From: Clostridia bacterium
GTDB taxonomy: Bacteria; Bacillota; Clostridia; Oscillospirales; Acutalibacteraceae
Reading direction: 5' to 3'
Assembly (NCBI GenBank): GCA_030523605.1
Contig: JAUNIE010000006.1
Coordinates: 1 to 36,198 of the forward strand
DNA length: 36,198 nucleotides
Part shown: positions 8,911-17,365 of the stretch, one piece after another
Position numbering within the stretch: position 1 is the stretch's first letter
Layout: each line of letters begins with the position of its first letter
Program-made: the position numbers and the translations under genes
Notes under the pieces: model-generated
What the model saw: only the letters and a program-made list of their open reading frames with translations
Told to the model about the DNA's origin: nothing
Database searches by the model: none

Positions 8911-9636
8911 TTAATTTTCCGATTTTAAAATCGTTTCCAACCCCAGGGTTACCATATTGCCAAAACCTTTTTCTCGTTCATCGGAACTTAGCGATTCACG
9001 CCTAAAAATATGATCCGATATAGTCAAAATACAAAGCGCATTTTTCCTACTTCTCGCCGCATTCATATAGAGCGCTGCGGCTTCCATTTCTACCGCTAAG
9101 ACTCCCATATCATGCCATTTCTGGGCAAATTTTTTGTCGGTATAAAACCCATCGCTCGAACATATATTTCCCACGTGCGTATTAATGGGCATTGCTTTTG
9201 TCGCTTCTACTGCATTACTGAGCAAATTATAATTTGCTATCGGCGCAAATAGTCCACCGAGTTCATACTGGAATCCATAGTTTGAATCGGTACATGCTCC
9301 CATTGCTATGACTACATCTCTCACGTTTACGTTGTCCTGCAGAGCTCCGGCGCTTCCTACCCTTATGATATTCTTTACATCATAAAAATTATAAAGTTCA
9401 TAAGAATATATTCCGATAGACGGCATTCCCATGCCGCTGCCCATTACTGAAACTCTTTTACCTTTATATGTACCTGTGAAACCAAGCATTCCTCGAACTT
9501 TATTAAAACAACTTACATTTTCCAAATAATTCTCTGCTATAAACTTCGCACGCAAAGGGTCGCCCGGCATCAAAACTGACTCGGCAATATCCCCTTTATT
9601 GGCATTTATGTGCGGAGTTGGTATACTATCAGACAT
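8911..9636 (-). CDS. deoD: Purine-nucleoside phosphorylase, DeoD type
   Basis: Hexameric-class PNP: purine (deoxy)nucleoside + phosphate gives base + (deoxy)ribose-1-phosphate. At 241 aa the length is standard. Visible landmarks are PTPHINA near the N-terminus (His contributing across the subunit interface), the phosphate loop MPGDPLRAKFIAE, RVGSAGAL, the ribose-binding VEMEAAALY and the base-site Asp in LTISDHI. The ATG at 9636 matches the conserved N-terminus, although no strong Shine-Dalgarno is visible before it. It is probably the first gene of the deoD-importer-deoC-pdp-ligA transcript, because the gap upstream is 230 bases and other gaps are short. Confidence 0.96.
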   Translation of the reverse strand: MSDSIPTPHINANKGDIAESVLMPGDPLRAKFIAENYLENVSCFNKVRGMLGFTGTYKGKRVSVMGSGMGMPSIGIYSYELYNFYDVKNIIRVGSAGALQDNVNVRDVVIAMGACTDSNYGFQYELGGLFAPIANYNLLSNAVEATKAMPINTHVGNICSSDGFYTDKKFAQKWHDMGVLAVEMEAAALYMNAARSRKNALCILTISDHIFRRESLSSDEREKGFGNMVTLGLETILKSEN

Positions 9637-9644
9637 TCAAAACA

Positions 9645-9710
9645 AGCTTTATTGCAAATAAATAATAATACCCGAGCAAAATTTAATAATAAATTTTAAT
9701 GCAATAAGCT
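9645..9710. promoter_or_regulatory. Imperfect inverted repeat upstream of deoD
   Basis: The arms AGCTTTATTGCA (9645-9656) and TGCAATAAGCT (9700-9710) are complementary apart from one extra A, and lie about 55 bases apart centre to centre, just upstream of the deoD start. This could be a bipartite operator for a nucleoside-responsive repressor or the base of a leader hairpin in the deoD mRNA. The remaining gap (9637-9866) is AT-rich with no convincing -35/-10 pair, riboswitch or strong terminator. Confidence 0.35.
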
Positions 9711-9866
9711 CTTTCCACCACCTTTTTTAAATATAAACATATTAATGGCTTAAAAACACCTATTTAATTCAATTTTTTCACTTTTTTGAGGATTATATGT
9801 ATTTTTTTAAAATTTTTCTGTTAATTTATCAAGCATGAGAGTAGTTTTATCAATGGATGTATTCTC

Positions 9867-10586
9867 TCAATCAGATTTTAGCATTTTTTTAAATGTTTTG
9901 TCAAGAATTTCAGCAGATTTTTGAATAATGGGGCCGCCTAAAAATGCGCAGAATAATGTTATGATGCCAACTACGCCGCCCATGAGCCAGCCAAAAAGCA
10001 ACGTTAAAGCATCTAAAGTGATTTTTACCGGTCCAAAAGGCTTTTTCATCTTGTCGCTGAGTATTACCGCAGCTGCAGTCCATGGGTCGATGCCTATCGC
10101 AACGGCCATAAATCCGCCAAGTCCGATAAAACAAAAAACACAGCCAATCAATGAAGCTATTATTTGACTTACGTTGAACATTCCCATCATCATATCCGGC
10201 ACATGCAAAAGCCCATACGCCCATTCGCCAAAATCAATGAAAGCGCCCAAAACAAACAAATAAATTATAGTTCCAATATGTATGTGATTGAAAACATCAA
10301 AAAATGTAAGTTTTTTACCCTCTCGATTTGCTTTTTTGCGTGCATCTAAAAAGTCAAAAATTAATACCAACAATATAAGGCTTGCGTTTAATATGGTCGC
10401 CACTTGCCCTGATGTTATATTACTTATGTTGTGTAAGCCATCATAAAAAACCGTTATCGGGTCAGCGCCTTGATTCGTTGCCAGGTTGATGCCGCAGCCT
10501 ATCCCCAAAAGTATCAAGCTAAGCGTACAAATGATTATTTTTTTCGCCCACAAAATTAATGATTTATGTCCCATTTTTAATTTCAT
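9867..10586 (-). CDS. YczE/YyaS/YitT-like integral membrane protein
   Basis: A 239-residue protein with about five to six membrane segments. The pattern GIGCGINLATNQGADPITVFYDGL near the N-terminus and GIDPWTAAAVILSD plus LLFGWLMGGVVGIITL later fits the COG2364 (YczE/YyaS/YitT-like) family of uncharacterised bacterial membrane proteins. The ATG at 10586 is one base past the deoB TAG, and its GAGG ribosome site is formed by the last deoB codons, so translation is coupled to deoB. The position between deoB and deoD suggests a role tied to nucleoside or pentose metabolism, for example transport, but family biochemistry is unknown. A second in-frame ATG four codons on is an alternative start. Confidence 0.8.
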   Translation of the reverse strand: MKLKMGHKSLILWAKKIIICTLSLILLGIGCGINLATNQGADPITVFYDGLHNISNITSGQVATILNASLILLVLIFDFLDARKKANREGKKLTFFDVFNHIHIGTIIYLFVLGAFIDFGEWAYGLLHVPDMMMGMFNVSQIIASLIGCVFCFIGLGGFMAVAIGIDPWTAAAVILSDKMKKPFGPVKITLDALTLLFGWLMGGVVGIITLFCAFLGGPIIQKSAEILDKTFKKMLKSD

Positions 10587-10587
10587 A

Positions 10588-11751
10588 CTATGTAACCTCT
10601 TTTAAAAAAGATCTTCCTTTATTTTTTTCTTTTATTCCTAAATATTCTAAAACTGTTGCTCCTGTATCCGCAAACCCTTTTCTTGTTCCTAAGTTTACAC
10701 CGGGTTTTATTTCTTTACCATAAATTATCATCGGAGTATATTCCCTTGAGTGGTCTGTTGACGCTGTCGTCGGGTCACAACCATGGTCGGCGGTTATTAT
10801 CAAAACATCTTCACTGCGAAGTTTACCGCAAATTTCACTGAGTTTATCATCAAAATATGAAAGTGCCTTTGCATATCCGTCCACATCATTGCGGTGTCCG
10901 TAAAGCATATCGAAATCCACCAAATTCACAAAACACAAACCTTCAAAATCTCTGTCCATTATCTCGAGCGTCTTATTTATACCGTCCGCATTGCCTTTTG
11001 TCAAAATTTTCTCAGTTACACCTCTGCCGCCGAAAATATCGCTTATCTTGCCCACGGCTATAACTTCTTTTCCGCTTTCTTTTATATAATCAAGCATAGT
11101 TTGTTCAGGTGGCATAAGTGCAAAATCATGCCGATTTGTTGTGCGTTTATAGTTTGGATACTCACCCACAAACGGTCTTGCTATAACACGTCCAACGGCA
11201 TGCTCTCCGCAAAGCATTTTCCTTGCAATTTGGCAATATTTATAAAGCTCTTCTATCGGCACAATTTCTTCATGCGCCGCTATTTGAAACACACTATCCG
11301 CTGACGTATAAACAATTAAACCGCCTGTTTCTACGCTCTCTTTTCCATAATCTTTTATAACCTCTGTGCCGGAATATGGCTTGTTACAGAGCGTTTTTCT
11401 GCCCGTGAGCTTTTCGAATTTTTCTATTATATCTTTAGGGAATCCATTCGGATATGTAGGAAGGGGTTTCTTGGACTGTATCCCCGCAATCTCCCAATGC
11501 CCGATTATTGTATCTTTGCCGTTGGATATTTCTTCCATTCTGGCATAGCTCGCAGTAGGATTCTCCTCCTCTTTAATATAACCCATACCGTCAATATTGA
11601 AAAGCCCCATTTTTTGCATATTTGGAACATGAAAGTTTTCATTTTCCGCACATGCCCTCATAGTGTTACTGCCCTTATCGCCATACTTCTCAGCATCGGG
11701 CATCTCTCCTATACCCACGCTATCCAAAACTATCAAAAATACTCTTTTCAT
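10588..11751 (-). CDS. deoB: Phosphopentomutase
   Basis: Interconverts (deoxy)ribose-1-phosphate and (deoxy)ribose-5-phosphate, joining the phosphorylases to DeoC and the pentose phosphate pathway. It is an alkaline-phosphatase-superfamily enzyme; the 387-residue length is normal. Metal ligands are visible in MKRVFLIVLDSVGIG (Asp10), LVDFDMLYGHRND, and ADHGCDPTTASTDHSREYTP. The catalytic Thr region is in YGDKGSNTMR. The C-terminal FADTGATVLEYLGI is conserved. GAGAGG lies eight bases before the ATG. It is followed with a single intervening base by the YczE-like gene and preceded by a NUDIX gene 89 bases away. Confidence 0.97.
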   Translation of the reverse strand: MKRVFLIVLDSVGIGEMPDAEKYGDKGSNTMRACAENENFHVPNMQKMGLFNIDGMGYIKEEENPTASYARMEEISNGKDTIIGHWEIAGIQSKKPLPTYPNGFPKDIIEKFEKLTGRKTLCNKPYSGTEVIKDYGKESVETGGLIVYTSADSVFQIAAHEEIVPIEELYKYCQIARKMLCGEHAVGRVIARPFVGEYPNYKRTTNRHDFALMPPEQTMLDYIKESGKEVIAVGKISDIFGGRGVTEKILTKGNADGINKTLEIMDRDFEGLCFVNLVDFDMLYGHRNDVDGYAKALSYFDDKLSEICGKLRSEDVLIITADHGCDPTTASTDHSREYTPMIIYGKEIKPGVNLGTRKGFADTGATVLEYLGIKEKNKGRSFLKEVT

Positions 11752-11840
11752 GTAAGCTACCTCTCAATCCATAAAATTTTACATTCATTAATCAGAAGAT
11801 TTATCGAACAATCCCTCACACTGATATGTAAATTGTACGG

Positions 11841-12359
11841 CTATTTTTTCGGTTGCTTGGCCAAATCTATAAATAACGGTTCACCGGGTATTTTCCCTTC
11901 TAAAATGTCGGGCAAATAATCCGCCAGAACAACCGGATATATTACTTCTTCACAGTTCTTTATTTTATCAAGCGAAAACCAATCTAATGTTTTTGCCACA
12001 GGTTTTTCCTCATCGGTCAAGTGCTCCAAAGTCACTTTTTCATTGTTCGTTTCCGCCAGTATGAAACTTTGGTTTAAATGCGTTGTTTTACCATGCATAT
12101 TCAAGTCAAACTCTCCATACCAAACCACTTTTCCAAACTTGACATCGTTTTCTTGCAAACCAGTTTCTTCAAAAAGTTCTCTCTTGGCCGCTTGTAACGG
12201 AGTTTCTCCCTCTTCTATTTTACCGCCGACCAAATTCCAAAATCTACCGTTATATTTACCGCTCGCATTTTTTATTCCTTTATCATCGACCGCCAATAAC
12301 AATAGTTCTTTCTTTTTATTAAGTAAAATAATTTTTATGCTATTTCGAACATCAGTCAT
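11841..12359 (-). CDS. NUDIX hydrolase
   Basis: A 172-residue protein with a complete Nudix box, G-x5-E-x7-REL-F-EETGL, starting at the second Gly of VGGKIEEGE, which binds Mg2+ and hydrolyses a nucleoside diphosphate linked to another moiety. The preceding GRFWNLVGGKIEEGE is typical of MutT-like members that clean oxidised or damaged nucleotides, but the substrate cannot be read from the sequence. The start ATG at 12359 has GGAGG eight bases upstream. It stands between a lipoprotein gene and deoB on the same strand, so it could belong to the same transcript; the pairing with nucleoside salvage fits nucleotide housekeeping but does not prove it. Confidence 0.93.
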   Translation of the reverse strand: MTDVRNSIKIILLNKKKELLLLAVDDKGIKNASGKYNGRFWNLVGGKIEEGETPLQAAKRELFEETGLQENDVKFGKVVWYGEFDLNMHGKTTHLNQSFILAETNNEKVTLEHLTDEEKPVAKTLDWFSLDKIKNCEEVIYPVVLADYLPDILEGKIPGEPLFIDLAKQPKK

Positions 12360-12445
12360 ATTTGCTACCTCCGAAACTCAAACTAAAATAGAATTTATTT
12401 TTCAAACGGAAAATTTTCCCCAAACATACCGCCGTCATTTTTGCT

Positions 12446-12943
12446 TTACTTTTCATATTTGACTTCAGCCTCATGGATGTTATTAAAAATCACTCCGTTC
12501 GGCTGATATATTTCAAAACTTCCTCCGTAATTTTCTCCGACTATTTTTATTTTATTAACTCCCGAAATGCATTTTGCGGATACATCACCTTCAAAATGCT
12601 CCTTATCTTGCCCCGATATTACTTCCGCCAAAACCTCGACTTCTGAATTTGGCTTAACCAAAACCAATTTTCCCTTACCCGAGTTTGAGGTAAATTTAAT
12701 GTGTAAAACGGCTTCTGTATCTTTACCGACATTTGCTTCCAATACTGACCAAAACCCGTCCAATTTTCCTATTTTGCCGTAATGCTTACCACTTTCCAAA
12801 GGCGATACACTACTAAATTTATTACTACCGCTGCTATCTTTACTTACTATTGAATTGTTATCATTGTATCCACTTTTCCTACAACCCGAAAGCATAAGCG
12901 GTATGACAACCAAAGCCAGTATTTTAAAAAATTTGTTTTCCAT
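12446..12943 (-). CDS. Lipoprotein of unknown function
   Basis: A 165-residue protein that starts MENKFFKILALVVIPLML and continues SGC, a classical lipobox (L-S-G-C, Cys21), so it should be anchored to the outer face of the membrane. After a Ser/Asn-rich linker the rest reads as alternating beta strands (for example AVLHIKF, GKLVLVKP, EVEVLAEV, NKIKIVG), suggesting a small beta-sandwich domain. I do not recognise the family. It starts about 30 bases after the parC stop, with AAAGGAG upstream, so it is likely co-transcribed with parE-parC. No catalytic motif is visible. Confidence 0.85.
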   Translation of the reverse strand: MENKFFKILALVVIPLMLSGCRKSGYNDNNSIVSKDSSGSNKFSSVSPLESGKHYGKIGKLDGFWSVLEANVGKDTEAVLHIKFTSNSGKGKLVLVKPNSEVEVLAEVISGQDKEHFEGDVSAKCISGVNKIKIVGENYGGSFEIYQPNGVIFNNIHEAEVKYEK

Positions 12944-12973
12944 ATTTCTATAAACTCCTTTCTCATAAAAATT

Positions 12974-15217
12974 TTATCCGAGTGTCAGCTGCTCGCAATC
13001 TGTCGTTTCACTGCTCGGCATTTTGCCGCTTGCAGGTATATTTTTTGCTCGGTAAATTTTCTCATCGATAAATCTCCCGAGTTGATATTCCTCGGCCTTT
13101 ACCACTCTGTGCCCTTTCTTTTGTTTCATAACGGCTACGCCTTGCGTGTTTTTGGTTTGCTTTAAGTTCACCGCACTACTACCGAATATAAGTATTTTCC
13201 CCGATGACGAAGTAAGCAGAAAATCTTTATCCTCACGCTCATAAAATGCCGTCACAAGCTTATCGAGGTCACTGTATGCTTTGATTAATTTCTTACGGTT
13301 TGTCTTGGTTTCGTACGCTTTCATATCTACTTTTGAAACTTTTCCGCCCGCAAACACAAAAAGCATAAATCCTTGATAATCCGTTGTCACTGCCATATAG
13401 ACAACTTTTTCATTCTTATCAAACGATAAAGCCGCCGGTATAAACTCACCTATGCTGCTCGCTTTAGTATCCGAAAAATTATAACCCTTCGCCTTATACA
13501 CTTGGCATTTATCCGTAAAAAACAGCAATTCCGAGTGGTTACTGCCCTCTACCTCTTGTGTGACTTCATCGTCAATCTTGAGTTTTTGCTCAGAGTTCAT
13601 CTTTAGCGACTGCGGAGTGATTTTCTTGAAATATCCCTCTTTGGTGATGAAAAATCTTACCGGATAATCGGGAGCCACTATTTCTTCTTCATAGAACTCG
13701 GTATCTTCGGGCGAAATAAGCAAACACTTTCTGGGTTTGCCGTATTCTTTCGCGATTCCCGTAAGCTCTTTTACTATTATCTTGTATATTTTCTTCTTTT
13801 CCGAAAGTATATTTTCGAGTTCTTCTATCTCTCCCCTGAGACTCTCTATCTCGCTCGTACGTTTTAATATATATTCTCTGTTCAAATGGCGCAGTTTTAT
13901 CTCAGCAACAAACTCTGCTTGTACCTCGTCAATTCCAAAGCCTTTCATCAAGTTCGGCACGACGTCTTGTTCTTCTTCGGTTTTGCGGATTATCGCTATG
14001 GCTTTATCTATATCCACAAGTATCTTATTAAGGCCCTCAAGCAAATGAAGTTTATCTTTTTTCTTTGCCAGGTCAAATGCGGTTCTTCTACGTATGCATT
14101 CCGCTCGGAACGCTGTCCACTCTTCGAGAATTTCTCGCACTCCCATGACTTTCGGCGTACCGCCCACAAGGATATTAAAATTACACGAAAACGTATCTTC
14201 AAGCGGTGTGAGCCTGAAAAGTTTTATCATTAATTTATCGGCATCGACGCCTCTTTTTAAATCTATGGTTATTTTAAGTCCGTCAAGTCCCGTTTCGTCG
14301 CGGATATCCGATATCTCGCGTATTTTCCCCGCTTTAACGAGTTCGACTATCTTTTCTATAATTATCTCGCTCGTGGTTGTCGGCGGAATACTCACAACAT
14401 CTATACAATTATATTTTTTGTCGTACTTATACCTCGCACGAACCTTTATGCCGCCCCTACCCGTTTTATATATCTCTTCAAGTTTGGCTTTATCGTAAAT
14501 AATCTCGCCGCCACCGGGGAAATCGGGCGCCAACAAAGTCGATGAAATATCATGTTCGGGATTTTTTATATATCCGATTGCCGTTTCACATACTTCTTTA
14601 AGGTTAAACGGGCATATCGAACTCGCCATTCCTACCGCTATCCCTGTATTTGAATTCACCAAAACAGACGGAAATGTACACGGTAAGAGTGACGGCTCTT
14701 TTAATGTATTATCGTAGTTTGGTACGAAATCAACCGTGTCTTTGTCGATATCCTTGAACAGTTCTTTACATATGTTTTCGAGCTTTGCTTCAGTGTACCT
14801 TGACGCCGCACACGCCATATCTCTTGAATAAAATTTACCAAAGTTACCTTTTGAATCGACGTAAGGGTGCAAAAGCGCCTCATAGCCCCTACTCATACGC
14901 ACCATCGTGTCATAAATAGCACTGTCTCCATGAGGATTGAGTTTCATCGTTTGTCCCACTATATTTGCCGACTTTGTACGCGCGCTACCCAAAAGCCCCA
15001 TTTTATACATTGTGAAAAGTAGTTTTCTGTGCGACGGTTTAAATCCGTCTATTTCGGGTATAGCTCTCGATGTAATTACGCTCATCGCATACGGCATATA
15101 GTTTTTTTCAAGCGTTCCGACTATCTTTTCTTCAACAATCTCGCCCGCATTATATATAACTCCACTCACGTTTGATGATTTTTGCACTTTTTCTTTATTT
15201 TTCCTACTTGTTGCCAA
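12974..15217 (-). CDS. parC: Type IIA DNA topoisomerase subunit A (ParC/GyrA family, probably topoisomerase IV)
   Basis: DNA breakage and reunion subunit. The catalytic tyrosine is Tyr141 in AASRYTEAKL, and the quinolone pocket reads NPHGDSAIYDT with Ser99 and Asp103 at the usual positions, the drug-sensitive state. The C-terminal part shows beta-propeller-like repeats, but no GyrA box (QRRGGKG) is visible, which favours topoisomerase IV over gyrase. At 747 aa it is shorter than most GyrA. The start is TTG at 15217 with AAGGCGG about ten bases upstream, 15 bases after the parE stop. The subfamily name is an inference from the missing GyrA box and the KLNPHGD variant; a gyrBA pair would be expected elsewhere. 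Confidence 0.93.
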   Translation of the reverse strand: MATSRKNKEKVQKSSNVSGVIYNAGEIVEEKIVGTLEKNYMPYAMSVITSRAIPEIDGFKPSHRKLLFTMYKMGLLGSARTKSANIVGQTMKLNPHGDSAIYDTMVRMSRGYEALLHPYVDSKGNFGKFYSRDMACAASRYTEAKLENICKELFKDIDKDTVDFVPNYDNTLKEPSLLPCTFPSVLVNSNTGIAVGMASSICPFNLKEVCETAIGYIKNPEHDISSTLLAPDFPGGGEIIYDKAKLEEIYKTGRGGIKVRARYKYDKKYNCIDVVSIPPTTTSEIIIEKIVELVKAGKIREISDIRDETGLDGLKITIDLKRGVDADKLMIKLFRLTPLEDTFSCNFNILVGGTPKVMGVREILEEWTAFRAECIRRRTAFDLAKKKDKLHLLEGLNKILVDIDKAIAIIRKTEEEQDVVPNLMKGFGIDEVQAEFVAEIKLRHLNREYILKRTSEIESLRGEIEELENILSEKKKIYKIIVKELTGIAKEYGKPRKCLLISPEDTEFYEEEIVAPDYPVRFFITKEGYFKKITPQSLKMNSEQKLKIDDEVTQEVEGSNHSELLFFTDKCQVYKAKGYNFSDTKASSIGEFIPAALSFDKNEKVVYMAVTTDYQGFMLFVFAGGKVSKVDMKAYETKTNRKKLIKAYSDLDKLVTAFYEREDKDFLLTSSSGKILIFGSSAVNLKQTKNTQGVAVMKQKKGHRVVKAEEYQLGRFIDEKIYRAKNIPASGKMPSSETTDCEQLTLG

Positions 15218-15232
15218 TTTTCACACCGCCTT

Positions 15233-17212
15233 TTAACTTATATCAAGATTTTCGGTATATAAATGCCCGTTTTCAATGATGTACTCTTTTCTGCCCGATA
15301 AATCATCGCCAAGAAGTACATCGAACATTCTTGCAGTCTTTTCCGCCTCTTCGGGCATGACTTTTATCAGTCTCCTTGTCTTTGGGTTCATTGTTGTAAA
15401 GTTCATCATGTCGGGTTCGTTTTCGCCCAGTCCTTTTGAACGCTGAATTGTATATTTTTCACTGCCGATTTTTTTGATAAAATCTTCTTTTTCGCTTTCG
15501 TTATACGCAAAATACGTTTCTTTCTTGGTCGTTATCTCATAAAGCGGCGACTCCGCAATAAACACTTTGCCTTGCTCGATGAGTTTTGGCGTGAGTCTAT
15601 ATAGCATCGTGAGCAAAAGCGTTCTTATCTGAAATCCGTCCACGTCCGCATCAGTACAAAGTATTACTTTATCCCACTTGAGTAAATCAATATTAAAAGA
15701 TGATAAATCTTTTGCCGTTTTAGAAGTTCTTACTTCTACCCCGCAGCCTAAAACTCTTATCAAATCAGTTATTATTTCGCTTTTAAAAATCCTATTATAA
15801 TCCGCTTTCAGGCAATTGAGTATCTTACCTCTAATTGGTATTATCGCTTGAAAATTGGGGTCTCTGGCTTGTTTACATGCTCCGAGTGCCGAATCGCCCT
15901 CCACGATAAAAAGCTCTCGCTCGGAAACGTCTTTACTTCGGCAATCCACAAATTTCGCTACCCTACTCGCCATATCCATGGTACTTGTAAGCTTTTTCTT
16001 TATATTGAGCCTGGTCTTTTCGGCGTCCTCCCTACTGCGCTTATTTATCAGCACTTGATTGCCGATTTTCTCCGCGTCTTCGGGGTTTTCTATGAAGTAT
16101 ACCTCCAAATGGCGCTTCAATTCCTGCGTTATAGCGTCTTGTATACCTTTGTTCGTAATGGATTTTTTGGTCTGATTCTCGTACGAAGTCACCGTCGAAA
16201 ACGAGGAAATTATTACAACCAACGAATCCTCTATATCGGAAAAGCTGATTTTGTTTTCGTTTTTTGTATATTTTCCGCTCTGTTTTAAGTATGAATCAAC
16301 CTGAGAAGTAAATGCGCTCCGGACTGCTCTTTCGGGCGCCCCTCCGTGCTCCAAAAAGCTTGAGTTATGATAGTATTCCGCCAAATTTATTTTATTTGAA
16401 AACGCAACAGCTATTTCGGCTTTTAATTTATAGTAAGGCTTATCTTCTCTATCGCGCACTTTGGTTTCAAATGACCAATTTTGCACGGGTGTTAAATATT
16501 CACCGCCAAGCAATTCTGAAACATAATCCGAAATACCGTTTTGATATAAAAATTCTTGTTCTCTGTTACCTGTTTCGTCCTGATATTTAAGAACAAACTT
16601 TATACCTGCGTTTACTACCGCCTGGCGCTTTAAAACGTCAACAAAATATTCATACGGAATGGAAATATCCGTGAACACGCTCAAATCAGGTTTCCATTTT
16701 ATCTTCGAACCGGTATCTCTGCGTTTATACTCTTCTTTTTGAAGTCCGCCTATGTTTTCGCCTTTTTCAAAATGAAGTTTATATACAAATCCATCACGTT
16801 TTATCTCGACGTCCATATACTCCGAGGCATACTGCGTAGAGCAAAGTCCCAGACCGTTAAGACCCAGAGAATACTCATAACTCTGCTGATTCAGTGTATT
16901 ATATTTCCCTCCCGCATACAGTTCGCAAAAAAGGAGTTCCCAATTGTATTTTTGCTCCTTATTGTTGAAGTCAACGGGAATCCCTCGGCCTTTATCCTCA
17001 ATCTCTATCGAATTATCTTTAAATCTTGTGATTTTTATTACGTTCCCGTGCCCTTCACGAGCTTCATCGATTGAGTTTGAAAGGATCTCGAATACAGAAT
17101 GTTCGCAGCCTTCAAGGCCGTCCGAACCAAAAATAACCCCCGGTCGTTTACGTACTCTATCGGCGCCTTTTAATGAAGATATACTCTCGTTGGTATATTT
17201 ATCTCTAGCCAT
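15233..17212 (-). CDS. parE: Type IIA DNA topoisomerase subunit B (ParE/GyrB family, probably topoisomerase IV)
   Basis: ATPase subunit partnering the downstream ParC. The GHKL ATPase motifs are present: SNSIDE with the Mg-binding Asn46, EDKGRGIP and GLNGLGLCS. The Toprim domain holds EGDSA (438-442) and DADVDG (521-526), which coordinate Mg2+ for strand cleavage. The C-terminus has the conserved RSKGLGENEPDMM. The length of 659 aa fits ParE or a short GyrB. The ATG at 17212 has GGAGG seven bases upstream. It is the first gene of the leftward block and is read from a near-consensus promoter at 17251-17279. Confidence 0.94.
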   Translation of the reverse strand: MARDKYTNESISSLKGADRVRKRPGVIFGSDGLEGCEHSVFEILSNSIDEAREGHGNVIKITRFKDNSIEIEDKGRGIPVDFNNKEQKYNWELLFCELYAGGKYNTLNQQSYEYSLGLNGLGLCSTQYASEYMDVEIKRDGFVYKLHFEKGENIGGLQKEEYKRRDTGSKIKWKPDLSVFTDISIPYEYFVDVLKRQAVVNAGIKFVLKYQDETGNREQEFLYQNGISDYVSELLGGEYLTPVQNWSFETKVRDREDKPYYKLKAEIAVAFSNKINLAEYYHNSSFLEHGGAPERAVRSAFTSQVDSYLKQSGKYTKNENKISFSDIEDSLVVIISSFSTVTSYENQTKKSITNKGIQDAITQELKRHLEVYFIENPEDAEKIGNQVLINKRSREDAEKTRLNIKKKLTSTMDMASRVAKFVDCRSKDVSERELFIVEGDSALGACKQARDPNFQAIIPIRGKILNCLKADYNRIFKSEIITDLIRVLGCGVEVRTSKTAKDLSSFNIDLLKWDKVILCTDADVDGFQIRTLLLTMLYRLTPKLIEQGKVFIAESPLYEITTKKETYFAYNESEKEDFIKKIGSEKYTIQRSKGLGENEPDMMNFTTMNPKTRRLIKVMPEEAEKTARMFDVLLGDDLSGRKEYIIENGHLYTENLDIS

Positions 17213-17250
17213 ATATATCCTCCGTAATTTCTAATTAATGTAAGCAATTT

Positions 17251-17279
17251 ATTATACCTCACATTAAAGTGTGGGTCAA
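17251..17279 (-). promoter_or_regulatory. Sigma-A-type promoter of parE-parC
   Basis: On the minus strand TTGACC (17274-17279) is separated by exactly 17 bases from a perfect TATAAT (17251-17256), about 40 bases before the parE ATG. The spacer contains an imperfect palindrome, CACA-N6-TGTG (17260-17273), that could bind a regulator. It lies back to back with the rightward promoter of the secreted-protein island. Confidence 0.8.
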
Positions 17280-17295
17280 ATTTTTAAAAAAGGCC

Positions 17296-17324
17296 TTGAC
17301 AATGTTTAAACAGTGTTATAAAAT
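17296..17324 (+). promoter_or_regulatory. Promoter P1 of the secreted-protein island, with palindromic spacer
   Basis: TTGACA (17296-17301), a 17-base spacer and TAAAAT (17319-17324) lie about 40 bases before the protease gene. The spacer holds the perfect ten-base palindrome TGTTTAAACA (17303-17312). The same arrangement recurs upstream of the third gene of the island (19394-19422), suggesting a shared operator. Confidence 0.78.
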
Positions 17325-17365
17325 AATTAAGCATATCATAAAAATTAAAAGAAAAGAGAAAACTT

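Noticed and set aside
9823..9860. Possible terminator after the YczE-like gene (TGAGAG / CTCTCA)
   Set aside because: Only six pairs with a 20-plus base loop and no T run on the minus strand.
11757..11819. Twenty-codon minus-strand frame ending at the deoB ribosome site (possible leader peptide)
   Set aside because: Starts with GTG and has no ribosome binding site; no attenuator hairpin follows.
12408..12419. Perfect palindrome GGAAAATTTTCC between the lipoprotein and NUDIX genes
   Set aside because: Has no loop for a terminator and no promoter pair around it; short AT-rich palindromes arise easily by chance.
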